Made by a program: the position numbers and the translations under genes. Shown piece after piece: positions 8,951-17,198 of a DNA stretch of 64,000 nt. Within the stretch, counting starts at the first letter, position 1, and every line of letters starts with the position of its first letter. The DNA is from VXNE01 sp965203615 (GTDB lineage Bacteria > Pseudomonadota > Gammaproteobacteria > Pseudomonadales > Azotimanducaceae): assembly GCA_965203615.1 (NCBI GenBank), contig OZ241900.1, positions 186,001 through 250,000 on the forward strand, given 5' to 3'. The notes beneath the pieces are model-generated. The model did not search any database. It was given only the letters and a program-made list of their open reading frames with translations, and was not told the origin of the DNA.

Positions 8951-10045
8951 TCAGTCGCTTCCGAGGACCTGGGGCTCGAGTTCGAGTTCGACGTCGAATC
9001 TGTGTGCGACGTCGTCCGCGATGCGCTGCGCCAGGTCCACTATCTGTCGACCGGTCGCGCGGCCGTAGTTGACCAGCACCAGCGCGTGCCGGGGCCAGAC
9101 GCCGGCGTCGTCGTGCCGGTACCCCTTCCAGCCCGCCCGCTCGACCAGCTTTGCCGCCGGCACCTTGAAACGGTCGCCGGCGTCGAACGCATCGATATCC
9201 AAACGGCCGCGCAACCGATCTAGCTCGCGGGCCGACAGCGAAGGATTCTTGAACGTGCTGCCGGCGTTGCCGGTCCTGCGCGGGTCGGGCAATTTGCGGC
9301 GCCTCACGCGAATCACGGCTTCGGCTACCAGTCGAGGCGTAGCACGCCGACCTGTTCGGGAACCCATTCGGGAACCCATCCGGGAACCCATTCGACGCAG
9401 TTCCTCGCCGACGTCCCGGTATCCCGTTTCGAGCGCCCGGTCGCCAAGCTGTAACACCAGCCCCGTGACGGCATAGCGTCCAGGTTCGTCCGACTTGAAA
9501 ACGCTGTCCCGGTAGCGGAACGCGCAGGCTGGCGCGTCCAGCATCGTTGGCCGCATGGCATGCGTGTCGACCGCCCTGACGCCGACCACCAGCGACGACA
9601 GTTCCACCCCGTACGCGCCAATGTTCTGTATCGGCGCCGCCCCGACCGTGCCCGGGATGAGCGCCAGGTTTTCAAGACCCGACACGCCCCGGCCCAGGCA
9701 GGCGCGCACGAGGCCATGCCAGCTCTCCCCGCTTGCCGCCGTCACCCGCACGGCATCCCCGTGCGAATCGAACGAGACTCCCCGACTCCTGATTCGAATC
9801 ACGCGGCCCTCGATCCGCGCGAGCAACACGACGTTCGTGCCGCCGCCGAGCAACGTGACCGGCACCGACTCCCGTCGCGCCCCCGCCAGCGCATCCAGCA
9901 ATCCCCGTTCGTCGTGGACTTCCACGTACTGCTCGGCATTGCATTCGACGCCGAAGCTGTTCGCTTCCCTCAAGGACACATCGCGGCGAAGGCGCGGCGG
10001 CGAAGATCCGCTCAATGGATCATCCAGGGTCATAGGCTCATGCAC
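8951..10045 (-). CDS. murB: UDP-N-acetylenolpyruvoylglucosamine reductase
   Basis: FAD- and NADPH-dependent reductase making UDP-MurNAc for peptidoglycan. FAD-binding LLGGGTNVVL (about 67-76), IPGTVGAAPIQNIGAYG, and the GNAGSTFKNP motif with the catalytic Ser are visible. It is a type I MurB of 364 aa. The first start is GTG at 10045; an ATG four codons later is an alternative. Just before the catalytic Ser region there is a tandem GSRMGSRMGSRTG insertion from a 12-bp repeat (about 9357-9393). It is convergent with rne (26 bp) and divergent from the SDR gene. Confidence 0.95.
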   Translation of the reverse strand: MHEPMTLDDPLSGSSPPRLRRDVSLREANSFGVECNAEQYVEVHDERGLLDALAGARRESVPVTLLGGGTNVVLLARIEGRVIRIRSRGVSFDSHGDAVRVTAASGESWHGLVRACLGRGVSGLENLALIPGTVGAAPIQNIGAYGVELSSLVVGVRAVDTHAMRPTMLDAPACAFRYRDSVFKSDEPGRYAVTGLVLQLGDRALETGYRDVGEELRRMGSRMGSRMGSRTGRRATPRLVAEAVIRVRRRKLPDPRRTGNAGSTFKNPSLSARELDRLRGRLDIDAFDAGDRFKVPAAKLVERAGWKGYRHDDAGVWPRHALVLVNYGRATGRQIVDLAQRIADDVAHRFDVELELEPQVLGSD

Positions 10046-10048
10046 CGG

Positions 10049-10054
10049 TATACT
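10049..10054 (+). promoter_or_regulatory. Possible -10 box of the SDR gene
   Basis: TATACT, one mismatch from the sigma70 -10 consensus, lies 26 bp before the start codon of the plus-strand SDR gene in the short murB-SDR divergent gap. No good -35 hexamer could be found, so this is tentative. Confidence 0.35.
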
Positions 10055-10079
10055 AGCCGCCGTTCACGGGAGGACGCGA

Positions 10080-10850
10080 ATGGACATCGAGGGCAAGATC
10101 GCCGCAATCACCGGTGGAGCTTCGGGTTTGGGCCAGGCCACCGCCAGAATGATCGTCGATCACGGCGGCAAGGTCGCGCTGCTCGACCGCAACGTCGAAC
10201 TCGCGCGCACGGCTGCCGGCGAACTCGGCGATGCGGCACGCGCCTTCGCCGTCGATGTGCGCAGCGCGGACTCGGCGGAAACGGCCATCGGCGAAGTCAT
10301 GGACACCTTTGGCGCCATACACATCAACGTCAACTGCGCCGGAATCGGACCCCCTGGACGCACCGTGGGACGCGACGGTCCGCTGTCGCTCGACGCCTTC
10401 AACTTCGTCGTTCAGGTCAACCTGGTCGGCACTTTCAACACGCTCCGACTCTGCGCCGCCCGCATGCAGGACAACACGCCCGCCAACGAGGATGGAGAGC
10501 GTGGCGTCATCATCAACACCGCCTCCGTGGCCGCATTCGAGGGCCAGATCGGACAAGCGGCCTATAGCGCATCCAAGGGCGGCGTGGTGGGCATGACGTT
10601 GCCGATCGCGCGCGACCTGGCGCGGGCCGGGATTCGCGTCTGCACCATCGCGCCTGGCATTTTCGGAACGCCGATGCTGTTCGGCGCGCCGCCGAGCCTG
10701 CGCGAGACGCTGGCGGAGATGACCCAGTTCCCGAAACGCCTCGGCGAAGCGTCGGAATTCGCGCTGCTTGCAAAGCAGATCGTTGAGAACCCCTACCTCA
10801 ACGGCGAGACGATAAGGCTCGATGCCGCGATCCGGATGCAGCCTCGATGA
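10080..10850 (+). CDS. SDR, 3-hydroxyacyl-CoA dehydrogenase type 2-like
   Basis: Short-chain dehydrogenase of 256 aa. NAD-binding TGGASGLG near residue 10, an Asp ending strand 2 (LLDRN) that favours NAD over NADP, NCAG, and Ser/Tyr/Lys in TASVAAFEGQIGQAAYSASKGG. The C-terminal region (IAPGIFGTPMLFGAP, PKRLGEASEFA, YLNGETIRLDAAIRM) matches HSD10-type 3-hydroxyacyl-CoA dehydrogenases, so a role in fatty-acid or branched-chain acyl-CoA breakdown is likely but not proven. The ATG at 10080 is set by GGGAGGA just upstream. The gene ends 10 bp from the convergent kdsB. Confidence 0.88.
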   Translation: MDIEGKIAAITGGASGLGQATARMIVDHGGKVALLDRNVELARTAAGELGDAARAFAVDVRSADSAETAIGEVMDTFGAIHINVNCAGIGPPGRTVGRDGPLSLDAFNFVVQVNLVGTFNTLRLCAARMQDNTPANEDGERGVIINTASVAAFEGQIGQAAYSASKGGVVGMTLPIARDLARAGIRVCTIAPGIFGTPMLFGAPPSLRETLAEMTQFPKRLGEASEFALLAKQIVENPYLNGETIRLDAAIRMQPR

Positions 10851-10860
10851 AGCGGCGCCC

Positions 10861-11625
10861 TCACCCTTCCCGGTGATCGAAAATCCGCCGCACCCGCTGC
10901 AGATCGTCCGGCGTATCGACGCCTCCGGGTACCGCCGCCAGGGCTTTCTCCACCGCGATGCCCATGCCGTTCTCGAGGAACCGCAGTTGCTCGAGTGACT
11001 CGGTGCTTTCGAGCCGGGAAATCGGGAGAGCGACGAAGCGGCGCAACGCGGCGACGCGATAGGCGTAGATTCCGATATGGCGATGCCAGCCTCCATCGGA
11101 ACCCTCGAGAGACGCCGGGAATCCGCCCCGCGCATAGGGGATCGGCGCCCGGGAAAAGTACAACGCGCGTCCGTTTCGAGTGACAACGACCTTGACGATG
11201 TTCTCGTCGAGGATGTCCGCCGGGTCGCGAAGCGGTTCGCTCAACGTCGCCACCCCGACATCTTTTGACCTGACCAGCAATGCGGCGACCTGGTCGATGA
11301 CGGCGGGTGGAATGAGCGGTTCGTCTCCCTGCACGTTCACGACGACGTGATCGTCTGTCCAGCCGCGCGTTTCGGCGACTTCCATGACCCGGTCGGACCC
11401 CGACGCATGGTCCGTGCGCGTCATCGCGGCCCGCACGCCCGTCGACGCCACGGCCTCAATGACGCGCCCGTCATCCGTCGCCACGATCACCTCCCGGGCG
11501 CTCGATTTCGCGACCCGTTCGGCGACATGCGCGAGCATGGGCTTGCCGGCGATCCGCGCAAGCGGCTTGCCCGGTAGCCGCGTGGACGCGAAACGCGCCG
11601 GAACGACGACGGAAAAGGTGCTCAA
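10861..11625 (-). CDS. kdsB: 3-deoxy-manno-octulosonate cytidylyltransferase
   Basis: Activates Kdo to CMP-Kdo for the lipopolysaccharide inner core. Nucleotide-binding PARFASTRLPGKPL at the N-terminus, then TRTDHASGSDRVMEV and VVNVQGDEPLI, the family's substrate-binding motifs. It is 254 aa. The start is a TTG whose last bases overlap the TGA of the upstream msbA-lpxK frame (TTGA), implying translational coupling. This matches the E. coli msbA-lpxK-ycaR-kdsB neighbourhood with ycaR missing. Confidence 0.96.
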   Translation of the reverse strand: MSTFSVVVPARFASTRLPGKPLARIAGKPMLAHVAERVAKSSAREVIVATDDGRVIEAVASTGVRAAMTRTDHASGSDRVMEVAETRGWTDDHVVVNVQGDEPLIPPAVIDQVAALLVRSKDVGVATLSEPLRDPADILDENIVKVVVTRNGRALYFSRAPIPYARGGFPASLEGSDGGWHRHIGIYAYRVAALRRFVALPISRLESTESLEQLRFLENGMGIAVEKALAAVPGGVDTPDDLQRVRRIFDHREG

Positions 11626-14492
11626 ACGTCGATGCCGCTCTTGCGGAACCTGTCCGCCAGCGCTTTCTCGAGCCCCTCCGAGGGCTGCATGACGATCTTC
11701 ACGAACCAGCAGTTCTCGGGCGGGAACGCCAGGCCCCGCATCCTTTGCGCGTCCTTCTCCGTGGTGACGATCCAGGTCCCGGCGGGGACCTCGAGGTCGG
11801 CGGAGGTGAACAGGTGGTGGTCGGCGAACGCCCGGATGGACGGAGCGAGACCGACCTCGGCCAGCGTGCGCGAAAAGCGGCGCGGATTGCCGATCCCGCA
11901 GATCGCGATGACGGGCCCGTCGACCCGCTCCCTGAACTCGGCCGCCGGAACCGATTCCCCCGTCGCCAGGTTGTGAACCGTGGTCGGCCGGGCGGTCATG
12001 GTGTGTTCCCCGGGAACCAGGCCGGTCGGCGCGCCGTTGGCGACAACGAGGTCGACTTCGCGCAGGCGCGACACGGGTTCGCGCAACGGACCGGCAGGCA
12101 GTTGCAAGCCGTTGCCAACACCCCGGTCCCCATCCAGGACCGCGATCTCGACATCCCGCGCCAACGCATAGTGCTGCAGGCCGTCGTCGCTCAGCACGAC
12201 GTCACATTCCGATCGCGCCAGCAGACGCTGCACCGCAGCCACCCGGTCGGGGTCGACCACCACCGGACATCCGGTGCGGCGCGCGATCAATGCCGCTTCG
12301 TCGCCAGCCTGGGAGGCCGGCGTATCCCGAGCGACATCGAGCGGATAGGACGCGCGCCCGCCGTGTCCGCGCGAGACGATCCCCACGCGCCTGTTCCGGC
12401 GCCGCAACCACCGGGCAAGCCAGATCACCAGCGGTGTCTTGCCGGTGCCGCCGACAGTGATGTTGCCGACTACGACGACCGGGACCGGCGCCCGCCACGC
12501 CGCCCCGCTTCCGGAGCGATGACGTTCGCGCCTGCGCCGCGCCACGAAAGCGTAGAGCATCGACAGGGGCCACATGAGTTTCGGCCAGAACCGTTCCGCG
12601 TACCACGCCTCGGCAAGGGAACCCGAAGGGGTTTCCACGCGTTCCGGAACAGGTGCCGGGTATCGAGTCACGTCGGCCGAGACGGGTTCGTCGTCTTCGT
12701 CACCGTTGGCGAAGTGCAACTGGTGGAACCTGGCATATGCCCCGCCCGCGCCGAGCAGTTCTTGGTGCTTGCCCATTTCGACGATGCGCCCGTCCTCGAT
12801 CACCGCGATCTTGTCGGCCTTCTTCACGGTCCACAGGCGGTGCGCGATAACGACGGTCGTGCGGCCGCGCATCACTTCATCGAGCGCGTCCTGGACGCGG
12901 CGTTCGCTTTCGACGTCGAGGGCCGATGTCGCTTCGTCGAGAATCAGGATCGGCGCATCCTTCAGCAATGCCCTCGCGACTGCCACACGCTGGCGCTGGC
13001 CGCCGGAGAGGCGCGCCCCGCTGTCTCCGACCACCATGTCGAGGCCCGCCGGATCGGCCACGAACTGGTCGACATGCGCACGCTGGACCGCCCGCTCAAT
13101 GTCCGCGTCGTCAGCGACGGCAAGCCGACCGTACGCGATGTTGTTGCGCAGGGTATCGTTGAACAGCGTGACCTGCTCGGACACCACCGCGATCTGGTCC
13201 CGCAGATTGCGCAACGTGTAAGTACCGAGCGGATGTCCATCCAGGAGAATCTCGCCACGCGTGGGGTTATAGAAACGGGGTATCAGGTTCGCCAGGGTCG
13301 ACTTGCCGCTGCCGGAGCGGCCTACCAGGGCCAGCGTCTCCCCTGGCGCGATGGAGAACGTCACGCCGCGCAGGATGTCGTCGCCGTCGTCTTCGTATTT
13401 GAACCAGACGTCCCGAAACTCGACGCGTCCCTCCACCCGTTCAACCTCAACCTGGCCGGTATCGGGCTCCGCCTCCTGGTCGAGCTGGGAGAATATGTTG
13501 CCGGCCGCGGCAAGCCCGCGCTGCAACCGCTCGGTGACCTCGGACAGCCGTTTGGTCGGATTCGCGAGCAGGCCGGCCAGGGTGATATAGGTGACGACCC
13601 CGCCCGCAGTGAAGGCGCCACCGATATCGGGCACCAGCACGAGGGCCACGACGACACCCAGCAGGCATGCCACGATGAGCTGAATCCCCTGCGTATTCCT
13701 GGCCTTGGTCGCCGCGAGTTTCGCGCTTCGCCGGCGGATGCGATCGCTGGCTCTTGTGAAGCGGTCGCGCTCCCTTCTTTCCGCGCCGAACGCGCGGACC
13801 AGCCGCTGGCCGGCGATCACCTCCGAAGCGACCTGCGCAACGTCGCTCATCGATACCTCGAGCGTTTCGCTGAGGTGCCGGTAGCGGCGCGCGGCGGAGC
13901 GCACGATCACGGCGATGAGCGGCGAAACGACTGCGAAGATGATCGTCAGCAGCCAGTTCAGGTACAGCATGTACGCCAGCAGGAAAATCACCTTGGCACC
14001 GTCCTGCAGGATGATCCTGACGACCTCCGTCACGGTGTCGCGCAACTGGGAGGCGGAGTAGGTCAACCTGGACAGCAGTTGGCCCCGGCCCGTGCGGTCG
14101 TAATAGGCGCTCGGCACCACGAGCAGACGCTCGAACAGATCGCAGCGGATCACGTGCACGATGCCGAAAGAGATGCGCGACAGGAGCAGTTCTCCGGCGA
14201 TGGCGCCCACCGCCCGCACGGCTGCGAGCGCCACCATGAGCGCCGGATAGAACCAGATCGCGCGCGTATCAGGCGCATCCGACGCGTTGAACGTGTCGAT
14301 GATCTGGCCGAGCAGGCCGGCAAAGGCTGCCTCCGCGCCAGCGGCCAGCAGAAATCCGACCACCGCGAGGACGAACCAGAACCAGTGCGGTTGCAGGTAG
14401 TGGAGCAACCTCCAGTAGAGCGACAGGTCGCCCTCCTGAATCGGATCCGTCAGTCTCGGTTCTTCTCGCTCGTCTGCGGGGTCCGGCGTCAT
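11622..14492 (-). CDS. MsbA-LpxK fusion: lipid A flippase + tetraacyldisaccharide 4'-kinase
   Basis: A single 956-codon frame. Residues 1 to about 600 are MsbA: six-helix ABC exporter domain, Walker A GRSGSGKST, signature LSGGQRQR, Walker B ILILDEATSALD and H-loop IAHRLW; it flips core-lipid A across the inner membrane. From about 625 to the end is LpxK: an amphipathic N-terminal anchor (AEAWYAERFWPKL), P-loop VVVGNITVGGTGKTP, SDDGLQHYAL and TTEKDAQRM; it phosphorylates the 4' position to make lipid IVA. Both halves are full length, joined by a roughly 25-residue acidic/proline linker. In most genomes these are two adjacent genes. No ATG precedes the LpxK half; an internal GTG in the linker (ERVETPSGS) could allow separate LpxK translation. 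Confidence 0.9.
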   Translation of the reverse strand: MTPDPADEREEPRLTDPIQEGDLSLYWRLLHYLQPHWFWFVLAVVGFLLAAGAEAAFAGLLGQIIDTFNASDAPDTRAIWFYPALMVALAAVRAVGAIAGELLLSRISFGIVHVIRCDLFERLLVVPSAYYDRTGRGQLLSRLTYSASQLRDTVTEVVRIILQDGAKVIFLLAYMLYLNWLLTIIFAVVSPLIAVIVRSAARRYRHLSETLEVSMSDVAQVASEVIAGQRLVRAFGAERRERDRFTRASDRIRRRSAKLAATKARNTQGIQLIVACLLGVVVALVLVPDIGGAFTAGGVVTYITLAGLLANPTKRLSEVTERLQRGLAAAGNIFSQLDQEAEPDTGQVEVERVEGRVEFRDVWFKYEDDGDDILRGVTFSIAPGETLALVGRSGSGKSTLANLIPRFYNPTRGEILLDGHPLGTYTLRNLRDQIAVVSEQVTLFNDTLRNNIAYGRLAVADDADIERAVQRAHVDQFVADPAGLDMVVGDSGARLSGGQRQRVAVARALLKDAPILILDEATSALDVESERRVQDALDEVMRGRTTVVIAHRLWTVKKADKIAVIEDGRIVEMGKHQELLGAGGAYARFHQLHFANGDEDDEPVSADVTRYPAPVPERVETPSGSLAEAWYAERFWPKLMWPLSMLYAFVARRRRERHRSGSGAAWRAPVPVVVVGNITVGGTGKTPLVIWLARWLRRRNRRVGIVSRGHGGRASYPLDVARDTPASQAGDEAALIARRTGCPVVVDPDRVAAVQRLLARSECDVVLSDDGLQHYALARDVEIAVLDGDRGVGNGLQLPAGPLREPVSRLREVDLVVANGAPTGLVPGEHTMTARPTTVHNLATGESVPAAEFRERVDGPVIAICGIGNPRRFSRTLAEVGLAPSIRAFADHHLFTSADLEVPAGTWIVTTEKDAQRMRGLAFPPENCWFVKIVMQPSEGLEKALADRFRKSGIDV

Positions 14493-14514
14493 TGGCGCGC
14501 CTCGGATGTGCGGG

Positions 14515-15963
14515 TTACCGCCGCTGCCGGTTCACCATGTGAATCGCCCGTCCGCCGACCGCGAGCGCCGCCTCGTGCACGGCTTCGGCGAGCGTGGGAT
14601 GCGCGAACATGGTCAGTCCGAGGTCTTCGGCGCTGGCGTCGAATTCCATGGCGATCACCGCCTGCGCGATGAGTTCGGAAGCCTGTGCGCCGAAGATGTG
14701 TACGCCCAGGATTCGGTCGGTCTCCGCCTCGGCGACGATCTTGACGATGCCCTCCGAATCGTTCGCCGCCAGCGCGCGGCCGTTGGCGGCATAGGAGAAG
14801 GTGCCCGCGTTGTAGTCCTCGCCATCGGCCCTGAGATCCTGTTCGGTGCTGCCGACCCACGCGATCTCCGGATGGGTGTAGATGACGTTCGGAATGCACT
14901 CGTAGTTGACCATGGGTTTGTGGCCGGCAATCCGCTCGGCAACCATGACCCCCTCCTCGGCGCCCTTGTGCGCGAGCATGGGACCCCTGACGACATCGCC
15001 CACCGCATAGACATCCGGGGCATCGGTCTCGCAAAGGTCGTTGACGTAGAGAAAGCCGCGTTCGTCCAGGTTCACGCCGCTGTCCGGCGCCAGCAACCCT
15101 TCCGTGTAGGGCCGGCGGCCCACCGCGACAATGAGCTTGTCCACGGTCAGGGTGTGGTCGCCGTCCTTGTCCTGGTAATCGACGGCCACCTCCCTCGATT
15201 TCCCCCCGCCCTGCACCTTCGCGCCGGTGACGCGCGTGCCGAGACGGATGTCGAGGTTCTGGCGGCCGAAGGCACGCAGGGCGTCGCGCGCGATGCGCTG
15301 GTCGGCAATGGGCAGGAAATCGTCGAGGGCCTCCAGCAGGACGACTTCGGCGCCGAGCCGCGACCAGACGCTGCCGAGCTCCAGGCCGATCACGCCGGCA
15401 CCTATCACGCCGAGCCGCTGCGGCACCGCGTCGAATTCCAGCGCGCCGGCGGAATCGACGATCACGCCGGAAACCAGGGGCACCGGGTCGATCTCCATCG
15501 GCACGGAACCGGGCGCCAGTATCACGTGGTCCGCCGCGAGTTCGGTGACCTCGCCCTCATGGCTGGTGTATTCGACGTGCTTGTGGGCCAGCAACCTGCC
15601 GTGGCCGGCGAGCGACTCGACCCCGTTGCCGCCGAACAATGCCCCGATGCCGGCCGTCAGTTTCGCCACCACGCCATCCTTGTGACGCATCATCTTGCCC
15701 ACGTCCACGGACAGGCCTTCGATACCGATGCCCACTTCCTCGAAACGCTGCGCGGCCTCCACGTACTTGTGCGACGCGTCGAGCAGCGCCTTTGAGGGGA
15801 TGCAGCCCCAGTTCAGGCAGGTGCCCCCGAGCGTCGGATTCCCTTCCCTGTCCAGGGACTTGTCGATACACGCGGCGCGCATGCCGAGTTGCGCCGCGCG
15901 GATAGCGGCCGCATAGCCCGCGGGGCCGGCACCGATCACCACGATGTCGTATTCGTTTGCCAT
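14515..15963 (-). CDS. lpdA: Dihydrolipoyl dehydrogenase (E3)
   Basis: FAD disulfide oxidoreductase that reoxidises lipoamide on the 2-oxoglutarate (and other 2-oxoacid) dehydrogenase complexes, passing electrons to NAD. FAD motif VVIGAGPAGYAAAIRAAQLG at residues 8-27, redox disulfide in GGTCLNWGCIPSK, NAD-binding GVIGAGVIGLELG, and the C-terminal His-Glu of HPTLAEAVHEA. It is 482 aa. It starts 5 bp after sucB and takes the operon place where sucCD stand in E. coli, so it probably serves SucAB specifically. Confidence 0.96.
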   Translation of the reverse strand: MANEYDIVVIGAGPAGYAAAIRAAQLGMRAACIDKSLDREGNPTLGGTCLNWGCIPSKALLDASHKYVEAAQRFEEVGIGIEGLSVDVGKMMRHKDGVVAKLTAGIGALFGGNGVESLAGHGRLLAHKHVEYTSHEGEVTELAADHVILAPGSVPMEIDPVPLVSGVIVDSAGALEFDAVPQRLGVIGAGVIGLELGSVWSRLGAEVVLLEALDDFLPIADQRIARDALRAFGRQNLDIRLGTRVTGAKVQGGGKSREVAVDYQDKDGDHTLTVDKLIVAVGRRPYTEGLLAPDSGVNLDERGFLYVNDLCETDAPDVYAVGDVVRGPMLAHKGAEEGVMVAERIAGHKPMVNYECIPNVIYTHPEIAWVGSTEQDLRADGEDYNAGTFSYAANGRALAANDSEGIVKIVAEAETDRILGVHIFGAQASELIAQAVIAMEFDASAEDLGLTMFAHPTLAEAVHEAALAVGGRAIHMVNRQRR

Positions 15964-15968
15964 GAGTT

Positions 15969-17198
15969 TCAGATTTCCAACAGTATCCGGGCCGGGTCTT
16001 CCAGCAGTTCCTTGATCGTCACCAGGAAGCGCACGGCCTCCTGGCCATCGATCAGCCGATGGTCGTAGCTGAGCGCAAGATACATCATCGGGCGCGCGAC
16101 GATTTCACCATCCTCCACGACCGGCCGCTGTTCGATCTTGTGCATGCCGAGGATCGCCGTCTGCGGCGGATTCAGTATCGGGGTCGACAACAGCGAGCCG
16201 AAAACGCCACCGTTGGAGATCGTGAAGGTGCCGCCCGACATCTCCTCGATGGTGAGCTTGTTGTCTCGGGCACGGGCACCGAAGCCCGCGATCTGCTCCT
16301 CGATCTGGGCCAGGCTCGCGGCGTCCGCGTCGCGCAGCACCGGCACCACCAGGCCGCGCTCCGTGCTGACCGCGACGCCGATGTCGTAAAAGCCGTGATA
16401 GACGATCTCGTCGCCGTCGATGCAGGCGTTGACCAGCGGGAAGCGTTTCAGGGCTTCCACGCTCGCCCGCACGAAGAAGCCCATGAAGCCGAGACGCGTC
16501 CCGTTGTGGGCGCGCTCGAACGCATCGCGGTAGCGCGCCCGCAAATCCATGATCGGCCCCATGTTCACTTCGTTGAAGGTCGTGAGCATGGCCGCGGTCT
16601 GCTGCGCTTCCACCAGGCGTCGCGCGATGGATGCCCTGAGACGCGTCATCGGCACGCGGCGCTCCACCCGGTCCTCCGGCGACAACGCCGCCTCGGACGA
16701 CGGCGCCACCGCGCTGACCGGCGCCACTGCGGGTGCCGGCGCTACAGAAGCGCCCGGCGGCGGCGCGGCAGGTGCGGTGCCGACGGCACGCGAGACATCG
16801 GCCTTGGTGATGCGCCCGCCACGCCCTGATCCATTCAGGGTCGTGACGTCAATCCCGTTCTCTTCGGCGAGTTTTCGCGCGGCCGGAGAGATCCCGACTT
16901 CGACCGCTGTAACAACCGTGTCATGTTCGGCGGGTGGTGCAGGGGCGGCATCGGCCCGGGCCCCGGATTCGAAGCGCGCGATGACTTCGTCGCTCAGGAC
17001 CGTCTCGCCCTCCGCCTTGAGGATCTCCGTCACGGTGCCGTCGGCGGGCGCGACGATCTCTATCACCACCTTGTCGGTCTCGATTTCGGCCAGCATTTCG
17101 TCACGTCTGGCCGTCTCCCCGGCCTGCTTGTGCCAGGCGGACAGGGTGCCGTCCTCGATGGACTCCGGAAACGTGGGTGCCTTGATCTCCATGGTCAT
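15969..17198 (-). CDS. sucB: 2-oxoglutarate dehydrogenase E2, dihydrolipoyl succinyltransferase
   Basis: Core subunit of the 2-oxoglutarate dehydrogenase complex. In order: one lipoyl domain with the lipoylated Lys in EIETDKVVIE (about residue 43), an Ala/Pro-rich linker, an E1/E3-binding domain (SPAARKLAEENGIDV), a second Ala/Pro linker, and the catalytic acyltransferase domain ending with SYDHRLIDGQEAVRFL, whose His and Asp are catalytic. It is 409 aa, normal. Its ATG follows immediately after the sucA stop. Confidence 0.97.
   Translation of the reverse strand: MTMEIKAPTFPESIEDGTLSAWHKQAGETARRDEMLAEIETDKVVIEIVAPADGTVTEILKAEGETVLSDEVIARFESGARADAAPAPPAEHDTVVTAVEVGISPAARKLAEENGIDVTTLNGSGRGGRITKADVSRAVGTAPAAPPPGASVAPAPAVAPVSAVAPSSEAALSPEDRVERRVPMTRLRASIARRLVEAQQTAAMLTTFNEVNMGPIMDLRARYRDAFERAHNGTRLGFMGFFVRASVEALKRFPLVNACIDGDEIVYHGFYDIGVAVSTERGLVVPVLRDADAASLAQIEEQIAGFGARARDNKLTIEEMSGGTFTISNGGVFGSLLSTPILNPPQTAILGMHKIEQRPVVEDGEIVARPMMYLALSYDHRLIDGQEAVRFLVTIKELLEDPARILLEI

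Noticed and set aside
11745..14672. 975-codon plus-strand frame opposite msbA-lpxK
   Set aside because: High-GC shadow of the real gene; no recognisable domain and composition rich in Arg, His and Gly.
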